A stretch of 64,000 nt of DNA, from positions 1-64,000 of the forward strand of contig CAZOGY010000004.1 in the NCBI GenBank assembly GCA_964579305.1, in the 5' to 3' direction. The notes under the pieces are model-generated. The model was given only the letters and a program-made list of their open reading frames with translations, was not told the origin of the DNA and did no database searches. The position numbers and the translations under genes are program-made. Below are positions 30,585-38,691 of the stretch, one piece after another (within the stretch, counting starts at the first letter, position 1; every line of letters begins with the position of its first letter). The DNA is from JBCBWG01 sp964579305 (GTDB lineage: Bacteria; Pseudomonadota; Alphaproteobacteria; Rhizobiales; Hyphomicrobiaceae).

Positions 30585-31607
30585 GTGGTTGCCGAACTTA
30601 TTTTGCCATCGCAAGCGTCCGCGCTGTTGCTGGTGGTTGCTGCGCTTGCGACGATTGCCGGGCTCTGGCTTGGCTCGGAAGGTGTGACGGCGACTGCAAC
30701 GCGCCTTGCGCGGATGTTTGGCGTGCCAGACCTCGTGATCGGCCTGACGATCGTTTCCATCGCATCGAGTTTGCCGGAGATCTTTGTCAATCTGAACGCT
30801 GTCAACGGCGGCGCTGCGGGCATTGCGGCGGGCAACGTTGTCGGCTCGTCGTTCGTTCAGATTTCATTGGTGCTCGGACTTTGTGCGCTTTTCGCCGGCC
30901 ACCTGAAACTCAACGCACGCGAGTTTTGGCGAGATGGCAGCGCGGTGGTGCTCGCCAACCTCGGCTTTATCGCCGTGGCTTATGATGGCCGCACAAGCTT
31001 GGTTGAGGGCATCGTCCTTGTTGCCGCTTACGCCGCGTATTTGGCCGCCATCACCTGGACGGCCAGGCCCGACGGTCCGTCGGCGTCGGACGCAGATGCG
31101 AAACCCGATGATCTGGCGGTGTCCAACAGAAGCGCGCTGCTGCCTGCTCGGTCGATAGGCGGCGGCGTTATGCTTGCTGGCGGTCTCTTGGCAAGCGCGA
31201 TCGTCGTTTGGGCCAGCGCCGACGTGCTCGTTGCGATTGGACGGATTGCCGGTGAAGCGGCGGGCTTTCCCAACGGTTTGATTGGGCTTTGGGTTGGCGT
31301 GGGCACGACATTCCCGGAATTGTTCATCTCTTTGGCAGCCATTACGCGCGGCGCGGCGGGGCTGTCGCTCGGCAACCTTCTCGGCTCCAATGTCACAGAC
31401 CCGCTATTGTCGATGGGGATTGCCGTCGTCGCCGCAGGGGGGATTGCGATGACTGCGATTGTCACGCAAGCCGCGCTTGTGTGGTTGGCTGGAACGGTGA
31501 TCGCGCTTGCGTTTTTGCGGCGGGAAGACGGCTTGACCAGACGCCCGGCATTTTTGCTGATTACGGGCTACCTCGGCGCGCAATATCTATTCGTGGCTTT
31601 CCAATAA
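30585..31607 (+). CDS. Ca2+/cation antiporter (CaCA family, YrbG-like)
   Basis: About 340 residues. GTG 30585 is preferred (GGGGG upstream, 19 bp after trkA); the longer frame overlaps trkA. Two inverted Na_Ca_ex halves are seen. The first contains SIASSLPEIFVNLNAV and GNVVGSSFVQISLVLG; the second contains GVGTTFPELFISLAAI and GNLLGSNVTDPLLSMG. These are the alpha-repeat residues (Pro-Glu and Asn/Ser-Asp) that bind the cation. About ten membrane helices are split by a short acidic loop. It would exchange Ca2+ or another cation for Na+ or H+. It forms one unit with trkH-trkA. Confidence 0.9.
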   Translation: MVAELILPSQASALLLVVAALATIAGLWLGSEGVTATATRLARMFGVPDLVIGLTIVSIASSLPEIFVNLNAVNGGAAGIAAGNVVGSSFVQISLVLGLCALFAGHLKLNAREFWRDGSAVVLANLGFIAVAYDGRTSLVEGIVLVAAYAAYLAAITWTARPDGPSASDADAKPDDLAVSNRSALLPARSIGGGVMLAGGLLASAIVVWASADVLVAIGRIAGEAAGFPNGLIGLWVGVGTTFPELFISLAAITRGAAGLSLGNLLGSNVTDPLLSMGIAVVAAGGIAMTAIVTQAALVWLAGTVIALAFLRREDGLTRRPAFLLITGYLGAQYLFVAFQ

Positions 31608-31648
31608 AACGAGCCACTCCAGCGCGCCGCTTGCCGCATACTGCAACA

Positions 31649-31673
31649 GGAACAGTTTCCCAATTCATCCGTT
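31649..31673 (+). promoter_or_regulatory. EcfG-type promoter of csbD
   Basis: GGAAC (31649-31653), 16-base spacer, CGTT (31670-31673), exact match, 37 bp before the csbD ATG. Confidence 0.82.
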
Positions 31674-31710
31674 TCTGCATCATCAGGGTTGCAGAGACAG
31701 GAGACGTTCC

Positions 31711-31908
31711 ATGAACTGGAATACGGTTGAAGGCAACTGGACACAGATGCGTGGTGAAGTGAAGCGCCAATGGGGCAAACTGACCGACGATGAGCTCGAT
31801 GAGATTTCAGGCAACTTCGACAAAATGGTCGGTAAGATCCAGGCTCAGTACGGCATCTCACGCGAAGAGGCCGAGCGGCAGGTCAATGACTGGATGGCAA
31901 AACACTGA
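31711..31908 (+). CDS. csbD: CsbD-family stress protein
   Basis: 65 residues, the normal size. The whole length matches the family: NWNTVEGNWTQMRGEVKRQWGKLTDDELDEISGNFDKMVGKIQ, a small helical hydrophilic protein. CsbD proteins are strongly induced by general stress regulators in many bacteria, but their molecular function is not known. GGAGA lies upstream of the ATG, and an exact EcfG motif precedes it. It is monocistronic, and a hairpin follows at 31925-31946. Confidence 0.92.
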   Translation: MNWNTVEGNWTQMRGEVKRQWGKLTDDELDEISGNFDKMVGKIQAQYGISREEAERQVNDWMAKH

Positions 31909-31924
31909 GCGCAAACAATAATTT

Positions 31925-31946
31925 GAGGAGAGCCTCTGCTCTCCTC
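31925..31946. terminator. hairpin between csbD and phyR, probably bidirectional
   Basis: GAGGAGAG-CCTCTG-CTCTCCTC, an 8-bp perfect stem 17 bp after the csbD stop. The plus side has a weak T-rich tail; the minus side reads AAATTATTGTTT after the stem. It could end both csbD and phyR transcripts. Confidence 0.6.
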
Positions 31947-32013
31947 GCTCTTCGTTTCGATGGTCGTCCAAGCACGCCTGGCAAAACCGGCTCCAAGCTC
32001 GATCTATGCAATG

Positions 32014-32802
32014 TCAGGCCGGCGGTTGCGCGCTCTGGTTGAAGAAGAGAACTTGGGTGATCACGGCACGCAAATTTACGGGCTGAAACGGTTTTGAGAG
32101 CAAGAATGCCGGCTCGGGCCGCTCTCCCGTAAGCAACCGTTCGGGAAAGGCGGTAATAAACACAACCGGTACGGTGATCTTAGACAGAAGCTCATTTACG
32201 GCATCAATGCCCGACGATCCGTCGGCCAGTTGAATATCGGCCAAAATCAGGCCCGGCTTTTCTTTTTCCACCAAAGCGATTGCTTCGCTGTGCGTCCGCG
32301 CAACACCGGTGATTTCGTGGTTCATCGAACGCACAATATCTTCAATGTCCATTGCGATCAGCGGTTCATCCTCGATGATCATGACCCGCGTGGTCATTTG
32401 TTCAGCGAGATCCTGACCTGCCAGCGTGATCAGATTGTCGAACTCCAGTCCTGACACCCCCATGATCCGCGCCGCAGTTGAGCGATCAAACCCCTCCATG
32501 CCGATCAGCAGGAACGCCTGGCGGCTCTTCGGCGTCATCCGGCGCAATCGCATGTCAGGTGTCGTTGCGCTTGTCTGCTCGGGTTCCAGGTTGATCTCCA
32601 ACGAGCTCCAAATCTGGAGGAAGACGGCATAGAGCGCAGCGCGCACGGGCATCTGTGTGCTCAAGGTCTCGCGATCCTCAACGATCGCCGACAACGTGGC
32701 GCTGACATACGCATCGCCGCTGTCTTGGCTGCCCGTCAGCGCCCGTGCAAAGCGCCGCAAAAGCGGCAGGTGCGGGCTGATTTGCGCTGCAAGATTCGTC
32801 AT
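32014..32802 (-). CDS. phyR: PhyR, anti-anti-sigma factor of the general stress response
   Basis: 262 residues. The N-terminal 130 residues mimic an ECF sigma factor (sigma2-like LRRFARALTGSQDSGDAYVSATL, sigma4-like LTPKSRQAFLLIGMEGFDRSTAARIMG), and a C-terminal REC domain follows (VMIIEDEPLIAMD, acceptor Asp in LILADIQL, TAFPE, SKPF). In alphaproteobacteria, phosphorylated PhyR sequesters NepR and frees EcfG. The gene diverges from nepR-ecfG, and both carry exact EcfG promoters, giving positive feedback. Upstream kinases of the HWE type are encoded at 36.5-38.7 kb. Confidence 0.96.
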   Translation of the reverse strand: MTNLAAQISPHLPLLRRFARALTGSQDSGDAYVSATLSAIVEDRETLSTQMPVRAALYAVFLQIWSSLEINLEPEQTSATTPDMRLRRMTPKSRQAFLLIGMEGFDRSTAARIMGVSGLEFDNLITLAGQDLAEQMTTRVMIIEDEPLIAMDIEDIVRSMNHEITGVARTHSEAIALVEKEKPGLILADIQLADGSSGIDAVNELLSKITVPVVFITAFPERLLTGERPEPAFLLSKPFQPVNLRAVITQVLFFNQSAQPPA

Positions 32803-32839
32803 CCGGATCGGTCTCCATCATAGCCGTACGCACGAAGCG

Positions 32840-32864
32840 AACGCATCAATCGATCGTGGGTTCC
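32840..32864 (-). promoter_or_regulatory. phyR: EcfG-type promoter of phyR
   Basis: Minus strand GGAAC (32864-32860), 16-base spacer, CGTT (32843-32840), exact match, 37 bp before the phyR ATG. This is the autoregulatory site expected for the system. Confidence 0.85.
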
Positions 32865-32873
32865 CCCGCGTGC

Positions 32874-32898
32874 GGAACCAAATGGCGCGCGCGCCGTT
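32874..32898 (+). promoter_or_regulatory. nepR: EcfG-type promoter of nepR-ecfG
   Basis: GGAAC (32874-32878), 16-base spacer, CGTT (32895-32898), exact match. It stands back to back with the phyR promoter, nine bases apart, and 48 bp before the nepR ATG. Confidence 0.85.
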
Positions 32899-32946
32899 AG
32901 ATCACGTTGGGAGCGGCCGGCGCCGCGGCAATATGGAGGAAAGCGC

Positions 32947-33186
32947 ATGAACACCAAGCGGCCTGTCGCAGGGACGCCGCCCGGCGAGGTCGACGAGAAC
33001 GTCGCCGAAGAGGTGTCGGAGACGCTCGGGCGACTGTTGCGGGATGAATACGGCAACTTATTGCGACAGCCGGTTCCTGACCAATTCCATGATCTGCTTG
33101 AGAAACTTGCCGAAAAGCCGCCTGTCGGCACGTCCGAAGACGACGATGAGGACAACGGCCAAGAACCGAAAGGCGGGTGTGCATGA
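32947..33186 (+). CDS. nepR: NepR anti-sigma factor
   Basis: 79 residues. The central NepR core is clear (about 20-62: NVAEEVSETLGRLLRDEYGNLLRQPVPDQFHDLLEKL), two amphipathic helices that clamp either EcfG or PhyR. The ends are disordered and acidic (SEDDDEDNGQ). GGAGG sits upstream of the ATG. Its stop overlaps the ecfG start as ATGA, so anti-sigma and sigma factors are translationally coupled, the usual arrangement. Confidence 0.95.
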   Translation: MNTKRPVAGTPPGEVDENVAEEVSETLGRLLRDEYGNLLRQPVPDQFHDLLEKLAEKPPVGTSEDDDEDNGQEPKGGCA

Positions 33187-33725
33187 CGACGCCTGATGCG
33201 AATAATGAGGCGGCGGAATTCAAAGCTGGTTTGCTTGATGCAATCCCGAACTTGCGGGCGTTTGCCTATTCACTGACCAAAGACCAGACGCGCGCGGACG
33301 ACCTTGTCCAGGAGACGCTCACGAAGGCCTGGGCCAAGCGCGATACATTTAAGCCGGGCACGAACTTGAAAGCTTGGCTCTTTACGATCCTGCGGAACCA
33401 GAATTTCACTGAATTCCGCAAGAAGCGACGCGAGATCGAGGACGTTGACGGGGCGCATGCGGAACGGATGTCAACCGGCCCCGCGCAGGAAGATCGCGTT
33501 GATATCAACGAGATGTTCGCAGCACTCGAACAATTGCCCGATGAGCAGCGCGAAGCATTGGTTTTGGTCGCGGCGGAGGGATTTTCATACGAGGATGCTG
33601 CTGAAATCGTCGGCTGCGCAGTGGGCACCGTCAAGAGCCGCGTCAATCGCGCGCGCAAGCGGCTTGCCGAACTGATGCACCTCGACGCTGAAGATCCGCT
33701 CGGGACGTCACGCATCGTCGCCTGA
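33183..33725 (+). CDS. ecfG: ECF sigma factor EcfG (general stress)
   Basis: 180 residues from ATG 33183. Sigma region 2 is at about 20-85 (RAFAYSLTKDQTRADDLVQETLTKAWAKRDTF, NLKAWLFTILRNQNF) and region 4 at about 110-165 (LPDEQREALVLVAAEGFSYEDAAEIVGCAVGTVKSRVNRARKRL). It directs RNA polymerase to GGAAC-N16/17-CGTT promoters, many of which occur in this window. It is held by NepR until PhyR is phosphorylated and is coupled to nepR by a 4-bp overlap. Confidence 0.96.
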   Translation: MTTPDANNEAAEFKAGLLDAIPNLRAFAYSLTKDQTRADDLVQETLTKAWAKRDTFKPGTNLKAWLFTILRNQNFTEFRKKRREIEDVDGAHAERMSTGPAQEDRVDINEMFAALEQLPDEQREALVLVAAEGFSYEDAAEIVGCAVGTVKSRVNRARKRLAELMHLDAEDPLGTSRIVA

Positions 33726-33801
33726 CGGCGGCTAAGGTGGCATATCTCCGTATGGCGGTGCGCAGCGGGATCATCATCACGATCGCCATCGCACGCCAAC
33801 G

Positions 33802-33827
33802 GGAACGGGAACGCCAGCGGACGCGTT
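33802..33827 (+). promoter_or_regulatory. EcfG-type promoter of the 55-residue membrane protein
   Basis: GGAAC (33802-33806), 17-base spacer, CGTT (33824-33827), exact match, 29 bp before the ATG at 33857. A second GGAAC inside the spacer is too close to count. Confidence 0.75.
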
Positions 33828-33856
33828 CCATCATTGCAATGAAAGGAGACAGATCC

Positions 33857-34024
33857 ATGAGCACCAACACCAATGGCGCCAACGAAACTGCTCAAAATCC
33901 CGAAGAGCTGAGCGAAACCGAACTTCGGCAGGGTGATAAGCGACACATGAACTCGCGTGTGCTCGTCTGGTCGACCCTTGCAGCCGTGATCGCGGCAGGC
34001 GGGCTGTATATTTATTTCGCTTAA
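33857..34024 (+). CDS. small tail-anchored membrane protein
   Basis: 55 residues from ATG 33857, with AAAGGAG upstream. The N-terminal 35 residues are hydrophilic and disordered (Asn, Thr, Glu-rich), then RHMNSRVLVWSTLAAVIAAGGLYIYFA forms one membrane helix at the extreme C-terminus. Its position directly after ecfG, its own exact EcfG promoter and the strong terminator behind it suggest a stress-induced small protein. The family is not recognised, although similar short ORFs follow ecfG in other Rhizobiales as far as I recall. Confidence 0.8.
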   Translation: MSTNTNGANETAQNPEELSETELRQGDKRHMNSRVLVWSTLAAVIAAGGLYIYFA

Positions 34025-34049
34025 ATCAATCCCGACATTTATCCATGAG

Positions 34050-34079
34050 AAAGGCCCGCCATAATTTGGCGGGCCTTTT
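34050..34079 (+). terminator. Rho-independent terminator
   Basis: AAAGGCCCGCC-ATAATTT-GGCGGGCCTTTT: an 11-bp perfect stem ending in TTTT, 25 bp after the small membrane protein gene. Confidence 0.92.
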
Positions 34080-34117
34080 GTTTGCATCTCACTTTATGTT
34101 TGACGCAACTTTATACG

Positions 34118-34297
34118 TCATGCCACTGGCGGTCGGCGCCCTTGGACGGCCCGCGCAATCATGAACACGACAAACAGGATGATAAACACCCAGAAAAGAA
34201 GCTGTGCAACGTCAAGACTGATTGCTGCAACACCGCTCAAACCCAGCGCACCGGCAACGAGCGCGATCACAAGAAACGTTAAGGCCCAACCCAGCAT
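34118..34297 (-). CDS. DUF1328-type small membrane protein
   Basis: 59 residues from ATG 34297, with GGGAG seven bases upstream; longer frames are rejected. Two membrane helices cover most of it: MLGWALTFLVIALVAGALGLSGVAA and AQLLFWVFIILFVVFMIARAV, the full DUF1328 (YtjA) pattern. The function is unknown; the family is found widely in proteobacteria and is often stress-responsive. A near-consensus EcfG motif lies 38-62 bp upstream. Confidence 0.9.
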   Translation of the reverse strand: MLGWALTFLVIALVAGALGLSGVAAISLDVAQLLFWVFIILFVVFMIARAVQGRRPPVA

Positions 34298-34334
34298 CTC
34301 ATTACTCCCATTTGCTGCTGCGGATACCTTTAAG

Positions 34335-34359
34335 AACAAGTATGGGCCGCGCAGGTTCC
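34335..34359 (-). promoter_or_regulatory. possible EcfG-type promoter of the DUF1328 gene
   Basis: Minus strand GGAAC (34359-34355), 16-base spacer, TGTT (34338-34335): one mismatch in the -10 box. Distance to the ATG is 37 bp, like the exact sites nearby. Confidence 0.45.
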
Positions 34360-34388
34360 AAATAAAATCGCAACGCAAAGTGGTGGCC

Positions 34389-34429
34389 AAAAACAAAAAC
34401 CGGCAACGCGCGCCAACCGCGTCGCCGGT
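34389..34429 (-). terminator. Rho-independent terminator of the FNT gene
   Basis: Minus strand ACCGGC-G-ACGCG, a 7-base loop, CGCGT-T-GCCGGT (12 pairs including one G-T), then TTTTGTTTTT. It lies 83 bp after the FNT stop. Confidence 0.85.
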
Positions 34430-34511
34430 CAATACCGTCGTGGCGATGACCCAGCCGAGGTCGGTTGGCTGGGTCTCCACGTTCGCGGCGGGCCCAAGGC
34501 CAGCCACACGC

Positions 34512-35378
34512 TTACGACGTCGACTGCAGCTCCTCACGGACCTGGGCATAGCTCAACAAAGCAAACAGGACCGTGCCACCGAAGATGTTGCCGAGTAGCG
34601 TTGGGAAGAAGAAGCCGAATACTGCGTTCATCAGCGAAATCTCGCCCAGTAGCAGCAGGTAAAGTGCTTCGACAGACCCAGCGATGACGTGGGTGAAATC
34701 ACCCAACGCGATGAGGTACGTCATCAGGGTGATCAGCACGAATTCATTGCCTTCCGCGGACGGCAACATCCACACCAATGCTGCAATCAACCAGCCGGCG
34801 GCAATGCCCTTAATGAACATTTCGCTGGGCGTATTTTCCATCATATGCAGGCCAATTGCCGTGACCTGCTGGGCCACATCCGCCGCAAGCACGCCCGAAT
34901 AGGCCAGGAATATTGATGACAGGAGGCAGCCGGTCAGGTTGGCCGCAAGCACGATGCCCCAAAGACGAAGCAGCGCAATCAGCCAAACCAATTTCTTGCG
35001 CTTAATGACCGGCAGCACGGCGGTCAGGGTGTTTTCAGTGAAGAGTTGCTGGCGGGCGAGAATGACGATCAGAAAACCCACGCTGTAGCCAAGATTGTCG
35101 ACAAGCGGTTTCCACTTCGCATCCGGCAGGTAAGCGGCAAACAGGGCTTCGGAAACAACCGAAAAACCGATCGCGAGGCCGGCAGCCAAACCAGACCACC
35201 ACAGTGCCGACGTCCCGCGGGCCAGTTCGCCGATCCCCTCACGCTGGATGATCTCGAACACTGCCACGGCCTGCAGCCGCGTGTGGTCAACGGCCAGTTC
35301 CCCGTTTTCATGTTCAACGCCCTCGCGGACGGCTTCAACGCGTACCTCGTCGATGGACCCGTTCTCGTTCGTGCTCAT
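34512..35378 (-). CDS. formate/nitrite-family (FNT) channel protein
   Basis: 288 residues. A hydrophilic N-terminal tail of about 60 residues precedes six membrane helices of the FNT fold. Visible blocks are GLAAGLAIGFSVVSEALFAAYLP, NLGYSVGFLIVILARQQLFTENTLTAVLP (the conserved xLFTENT omega-loop stretch of YfdC-like members) and ALGDFTHVIAGSVEALYLLL with the central-pore His region. YfdC-type FNT proteins have no firmly assigned anion. It is bounded by a terminator downstream, and no EcfG site is found upstream. Confidence 0.92.
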   Translation of the reverse strand: MSTNENGSIDEVRVEAVREGVEHENGELAVDHTRLQAVAVFEIIQREGIGELARGTSALWWSGLAAGLAIGFSVVSEALFAAYLPDAKWKPLVDNLGYSVGFLIVILARQQLFTENTLTAVLPVIKRKKLVWLIALLRLWGIVLAANLTGCLLSSIFLAYSGVLAADVAQQVTAIGLHMMENTPSEMFIKGIAAGWLIAALVWMLPSAEGNEFVLITLMTYLIALGDFTHVIAGSVEALYLLLLGEISLMNAVFGFFFPTLLGNIFGGTVLFALLSYAQVREELQSTS

Positions 35379-35520
35379 GTCGCATTAGTCTCCTGTTCAC
35401 CGCCAACGCAGCAGTCATCTGTCTCTGTCTAACGCGCATCGGCCAGCATCGTGCGATCAATGCCGGCTCGACACGTTGGAAAGATCAAAAAGTTAGCCTG
35501 GGATTGGGCTCCGCGCGTTC

Positions 35521-36273
35521 TCAAATGAACGGCCGCAACACGTCTCTGCTTTCTGCGATCGGCCCTGCGATATCAGAAAGCGCGTCCTGGTTCTTGATGA
35601 TTATCTTTGAGCGCGTCCACGTGAGAAGACCGTCGTGGTGCATCTGGCGCAGGACTTTATTGGTGTGGACGACCGACAGGCCCATGAGGTCAGCGACGTC
35701 TTCCTGCGTGATCGGGATTTCAAACGCCTTTTCTGCGGCAAGACCGGTCACGCGGGCGCGCTCAAACAGCAGCAGGATCACATAGGCAATGCGCTCTCGG
35801 GCGGTCCGCCGGCCAACATTGACCAAGTGATGCGATAAGATCAGCTCCTCGCGGCTGGCAAGCCACGTCAGATCAAAGCCCAACGACGGCGATGACTGGA
35901 ACAACTCCCACAGTCGGGGGCGTTCAAACATGCACAGGCGCATGTCCGTCAACGCTTCAACCGAATGCTCCATGCGATCAAACAGCGACGCCTGAAGGCC
36001 GAGGAAATCGCCGGGAAATGCGAAATTGATGATCTGACGGCGACCGTCATCGAGATGTTTGACGCGCACGGCCCAGCCGTCGAGGATCGTGAAGAGATGG
36101 GCGCTGTCGTGCCCGTCCGACAGCACGGTCGCGCCGCCCTTTACGTCCACTTCGCCGGTCTTGAACCCTTGGACGAAGCTGAGTTCAGCATCAGAAAACG
36201 CGCGAAAGCTTGCGTTGCTGCGCAAAGGACATTTTCCGCACTTGGTTTTTCCGCGTGATTTGATCGAACTCAT
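35521..36273 (-). CDS. Crp/Fnr-family regulator with N-terminal Cys motif
   Basis: 250 residues. The N-terminus has CGKCPLR, a Cys pair placed as in FixK/FnrN-like proteins, though only two Cys are clustered there. The cNMP-like barrel spans about 25-145 (GGATVLSDGHDSAHLFTILDGWAVRVKHLDDGRRQI, FPGDFLGLQASL) and the HTH about 170-230 (ITQEDVADLMGLSVVHTNKVLRQM). Such rhizobial regulators often answer to oxygen or redox; that is inference here. It sits alone between the FNT gene and the HWE kinase pair, and no obvious own-binding palindrome is seen upstream. Confidence 0.88.
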   Translation of the reverse strand: MSSIKSRGKTKCGKCPLRSNASFRAFSDAELSFVQGFKTGEVDVKGGATVLSDGHDSAHLFTILDGWAVRVKHLDDGRRQIINFAFPGDFLGLQASLFDRMEHSVEALTDMRLCMFERPRLWELFQSSPSLGFDLTWLASREELILSHHLVNVGRRTARERIAYVILLLFERARVTGLAAEKAFEIPITQEDVADLMGLSVVHTNKVLRQMHHDGLLTWTRSKIIIKNQDALSDIAGPIAESRDVLRPFI

Positions 36274-36478
36274 ATCAGGGCAGCCGGGCGCTCTGTTAGC
36301 TGTGGTTGTGTGTGTCGCATATCACAATCGCGCAGGGGCGTGTTGCGTTTTGCGGCTTCCACATTGGTCAAGTGAGGCGTCGTGGCACACGAACTTGAGG
36401 GAACTTTTTTCGTGCGTTCAGCGATTCCCATCTCTGAGCCGGGGGTATGCGTGACCAGATACCAAAGAGGGCTGAGCC

Positions 36479-37564
36479 ATGCACCTTTCGACCAACACAC
36501 TGAAATGCAGCACCCCGAAGAGGGCGCGCGGGGCAGAATTCGTGGCACATGAAGACGAGGTTGAACGTCTGAAGGTTGCGCTGGCAGCGGCCGAAGCGCG
36601 GGCGGATGCGCTTGCTGACAAACTTAAGTTGTGTCTCAGCAGTTCCCGCCTCTGCCTGTTCGTACAAGACGCTGATCTGGCCTACACCGAATTGGTCAAT
36701 CCGCCTTTGGGTTTTGCATCAGACGACCTGATTGGCAAGCGCGACGCCGATTTGTACGACGCAGCCACGCTGGCACAGCTGGAACGTCTGAAGCGGCCGG
36801 TGATCGAAACCGGCGCGCCGATGGCTGGCAACGTGACCGTGGCGTGGCATGGCGAGGAGCGGGTCTTCGCGCTCAATCTCCTGCCGCTTGAGCGGCCTGG
36901 TTTCGACACGCCGGGCCTGATTGGCACGTCGATCGAAATGACAGACCAGCTCAAACATGAGACGCAGTTGCGCGGCGCGCTTATGGAAATGTCGCACCGG
37001 ACGCGCAATCAGATGTCGATGCTTTTGAGTGTCGTACGCCAGTCCGGACGCACAGCTCTTTCCAAAGAGGATTTCCGAGATCGCGTCCAGGCGCGCACCT
37101 ATGCGCTTGCGCTGATCCAGGATCTTCTGGTGGAACGGCTGTGGGCGGACATTTCGCTGACGCAGCTTTGCACCCGGCTCGTTGGCTTGCTGCATCCAGA
37201 TACGGAGCGGCTTGCCATCGAAGGCGCGGAGGTTCTGCTGGAACCAGCGGCTGGCCAAGCGCTTGGCGTTGCCATACATGAGCTTGCGCTCAATGCGAAA
37301 CGCCACGGTGCCTGGAGCAATGGCGATGGACGCGTGCGGCTGGTTTGGGCGCCGGACACGTCTGGCAGCGGTGACCTGGTCTTGCGATGGTCAGAAACCG
37401 GCGGCCCCGAACTCGCAAGCGATAGCTTTGCGCCCGGCTTTGGCATTTCGATGATCGAGAGGGCCTTGCGTGACACGCTTGGAACCGACGTCGATTTGGA
37501 ATTCCGAAAAACCGGTACACGATGCTTGGTCCGTGTTCCTGCGACGCGCTGGCGATTTGCTTGA
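36479..37564 (+). CDS. PAS-HWE/HisKA_2 histidine kinase, soluble
   Basis: 361 residues from ATG 36479, with AGAGGG six bases upstream. A short N-terminal coiled coil (about 22-48) is followed by a PAS domain (about 50-160; LFVQDADLAYTELVNPPLGFASDDLIGKRDADLY). The kinase core follows, with phospho-acceptor His in EMSHRTRNQMSML near 170, an N-box HELALNAKRHGAWS near 260 and a C-terminal GFGISMIERAL G-box. It has no membrane helix, so it senses a cytoplasmic cue. It is convergent with a second HWE kinase gene and is a candidate phosphodonor for the PhyR pathway. Confidence 0.92.
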   Translation: MHLSTNTLKCSTPKRARGAEFVAHEDEVERLKVALAAAEARADALADKLKLCLSSSRLCLFVQDADLAYTELVNPPLGFASDDLIGKRDADLYDAATLAQLERLKRPVIETGAPMAGNVTVAWHGEERVFALNLLPLERPGFDTPGLIGTSIEMTDQLKHETQLRGALMEMSHRTRNQMSMLLSVVRQSGRTALSKEDFRDRVQARTYALALIQDLLVERLWADISLTQLCTRLVGLLHPDTERLAIEGAEVLLEPAAGQALGVAIHELALNAKRHGAWSNGDGRVRLVWAPDTSGSGDLVLRWSETGGPELASDSFAPGFGISMIERALRDTLGTDVDLEFRKTGTRCLVRVPATRWRFA

Positions 37565-37605
37565 TGATGGCTGCCAACGCGACGCCGTGCGGTCACGCCA
37601 TATAT

Positions 37606-38655
37606 TCAGGCGTCCGGAGCCACCTGCGTCATGCGCGATAAAGGCCAACGGCAACGGTAAATCAAGCCGCGGGGCGACCATTCAAACCGTGGCTGGCCAT
37701 CGAACGTGCCAGCGGTCGCGCGGTCGAGCACCAAAGTGCCATAGCCCGCGTGGGTCGGTGCGCTGATTGGCTGGTCCGTCAATTCGGTCCATATGAACTG
37801 GAACTCGTCGCAGTCCTCTTCCAATTCGAACGCAACATCGACTTTGCCGTTTTCATTGCGCAAGGCGCCGTGTTTGAGGGCGTTCGTTGTGAGCTCCGTC
37901 AGCGCCATCGTGAGCGTTTGCACCGCGCGCTCATTGAGAACCACGGGTGGACCCTTGATTGAGACTTGCTCGCGGTTTGACAGGGCGAACACCACCCGGC
38001 GCGCAATCTCAGGCACGGTCGCGACGCCTTCATTGCGGTAAATCGATTGGTGAACTTCAGCCAGCGCTGTCAAACGCTGTGTGAGGCTTCGTTTATATTC
38101 TTCGGCCGTGAGCCCTTTGCCGTCTATCATGCGCACCATACCGCCAATGACGGTAATAATGTTTTTGACGCGATGGCCCATTTCGTGGGCGACCGCGTCG
38201 GAATGGATGATGCGCTCTTTTTCTTCTGTTACGTCAAAGTTCACGCCGACAATGCGGCGGCCGTCTGCGTCGTCGACTGGGACAGCCACACCGCGCGCGG
38301 CGAGCCAGCAGACGGAGCCGTCATCGCTGTGGAACTGGAACGCATCGCGGATTGGAATACCGTTGTTCAAGGTGTTCTGGCACGCCTCTTCGATACGCGG
38401 CCGGTCCACAGCGTCGATGCGGTCAAAGACCCAACTTGCTGATATCTCTCGCTGATCGGCGGCAAGGCCGAACAAACGGGCTTGCGGCGCGTCCAGCTCA
38501 ACGCGGTCCTGATCGACCCACCATACCCAAGTTCCAATTTCAGCGCCGGGTACGGATCGGGCGATCGTCCATGGATCATGCACGGAGTTAATCTCGGGCT
38601 TCTGATTGGTCATGGACGCCGAAATACTGGCGTCAATCCACTCTGTCCATGTCAT
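37606..38655 (-). CDS. PAS-HisKA_2/HWE histidine kinase, soluble
   Basis: 349 residues. PAS domain about 30-150 (WVWWVDQDRVELDAPQARLFGL, PAC end RRIVGVNFDVTEEKERI). Phospho-acceptor His in HEMGHRVKNIITVIGGMV near 167, N-box ALTELTTNALKHGAL near 265, and a G-box GYGTLVLDRATAGTF. No membrane segment. The start could also be ATG 38613 (MTNQKPE); neither candidate has a clear ribosome site. The response regulator gene 38692-39060 lies just upstream on the same strand, so the two form a kinase-regulator pair, probably co-transcribed. Confidence 0.92.
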   Translation of the reverse strand: MTWTEWIDASISASMTNQKPEINSVHDPWTIARSVPGAEIGTWVWWVDQDRVELDAPQARLFGLAADQREISASWVFDRIDAVDRPRIEEACQNTLNNGIPIRDAFQFHSDDGSVCWLAARGVAVPVDDADGRRIVGVNFDVTEEKERIIHSDAVAHEMGHRVKNIITVIGGMVRMIDGKGLTAEEYKRSLTQRLTALAEVHQSIYRNEGVATVPEIARRVVFALSNREQVSIKGPPVVLNERAVQTLTMALTELTTNALKHGALRNENGKVDVAFELEEDCDEFQFIWTELTDQPISAPTHAGYGTLVLDRATAGTFDGQPRFEWSPRGLIYRCRWPLSRMTQVAPDA

Positions 38656-38691
38656 AGATTAAGTCGCGCGGACTTGCATAGCAGATGCGCG

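Noticed and set aside
36408..36460. GGAAC followed by CGTT upstream of the HWE kinase at 36479
   Set aside because: The spacer is only about ten bases, outside the 16-17 required.
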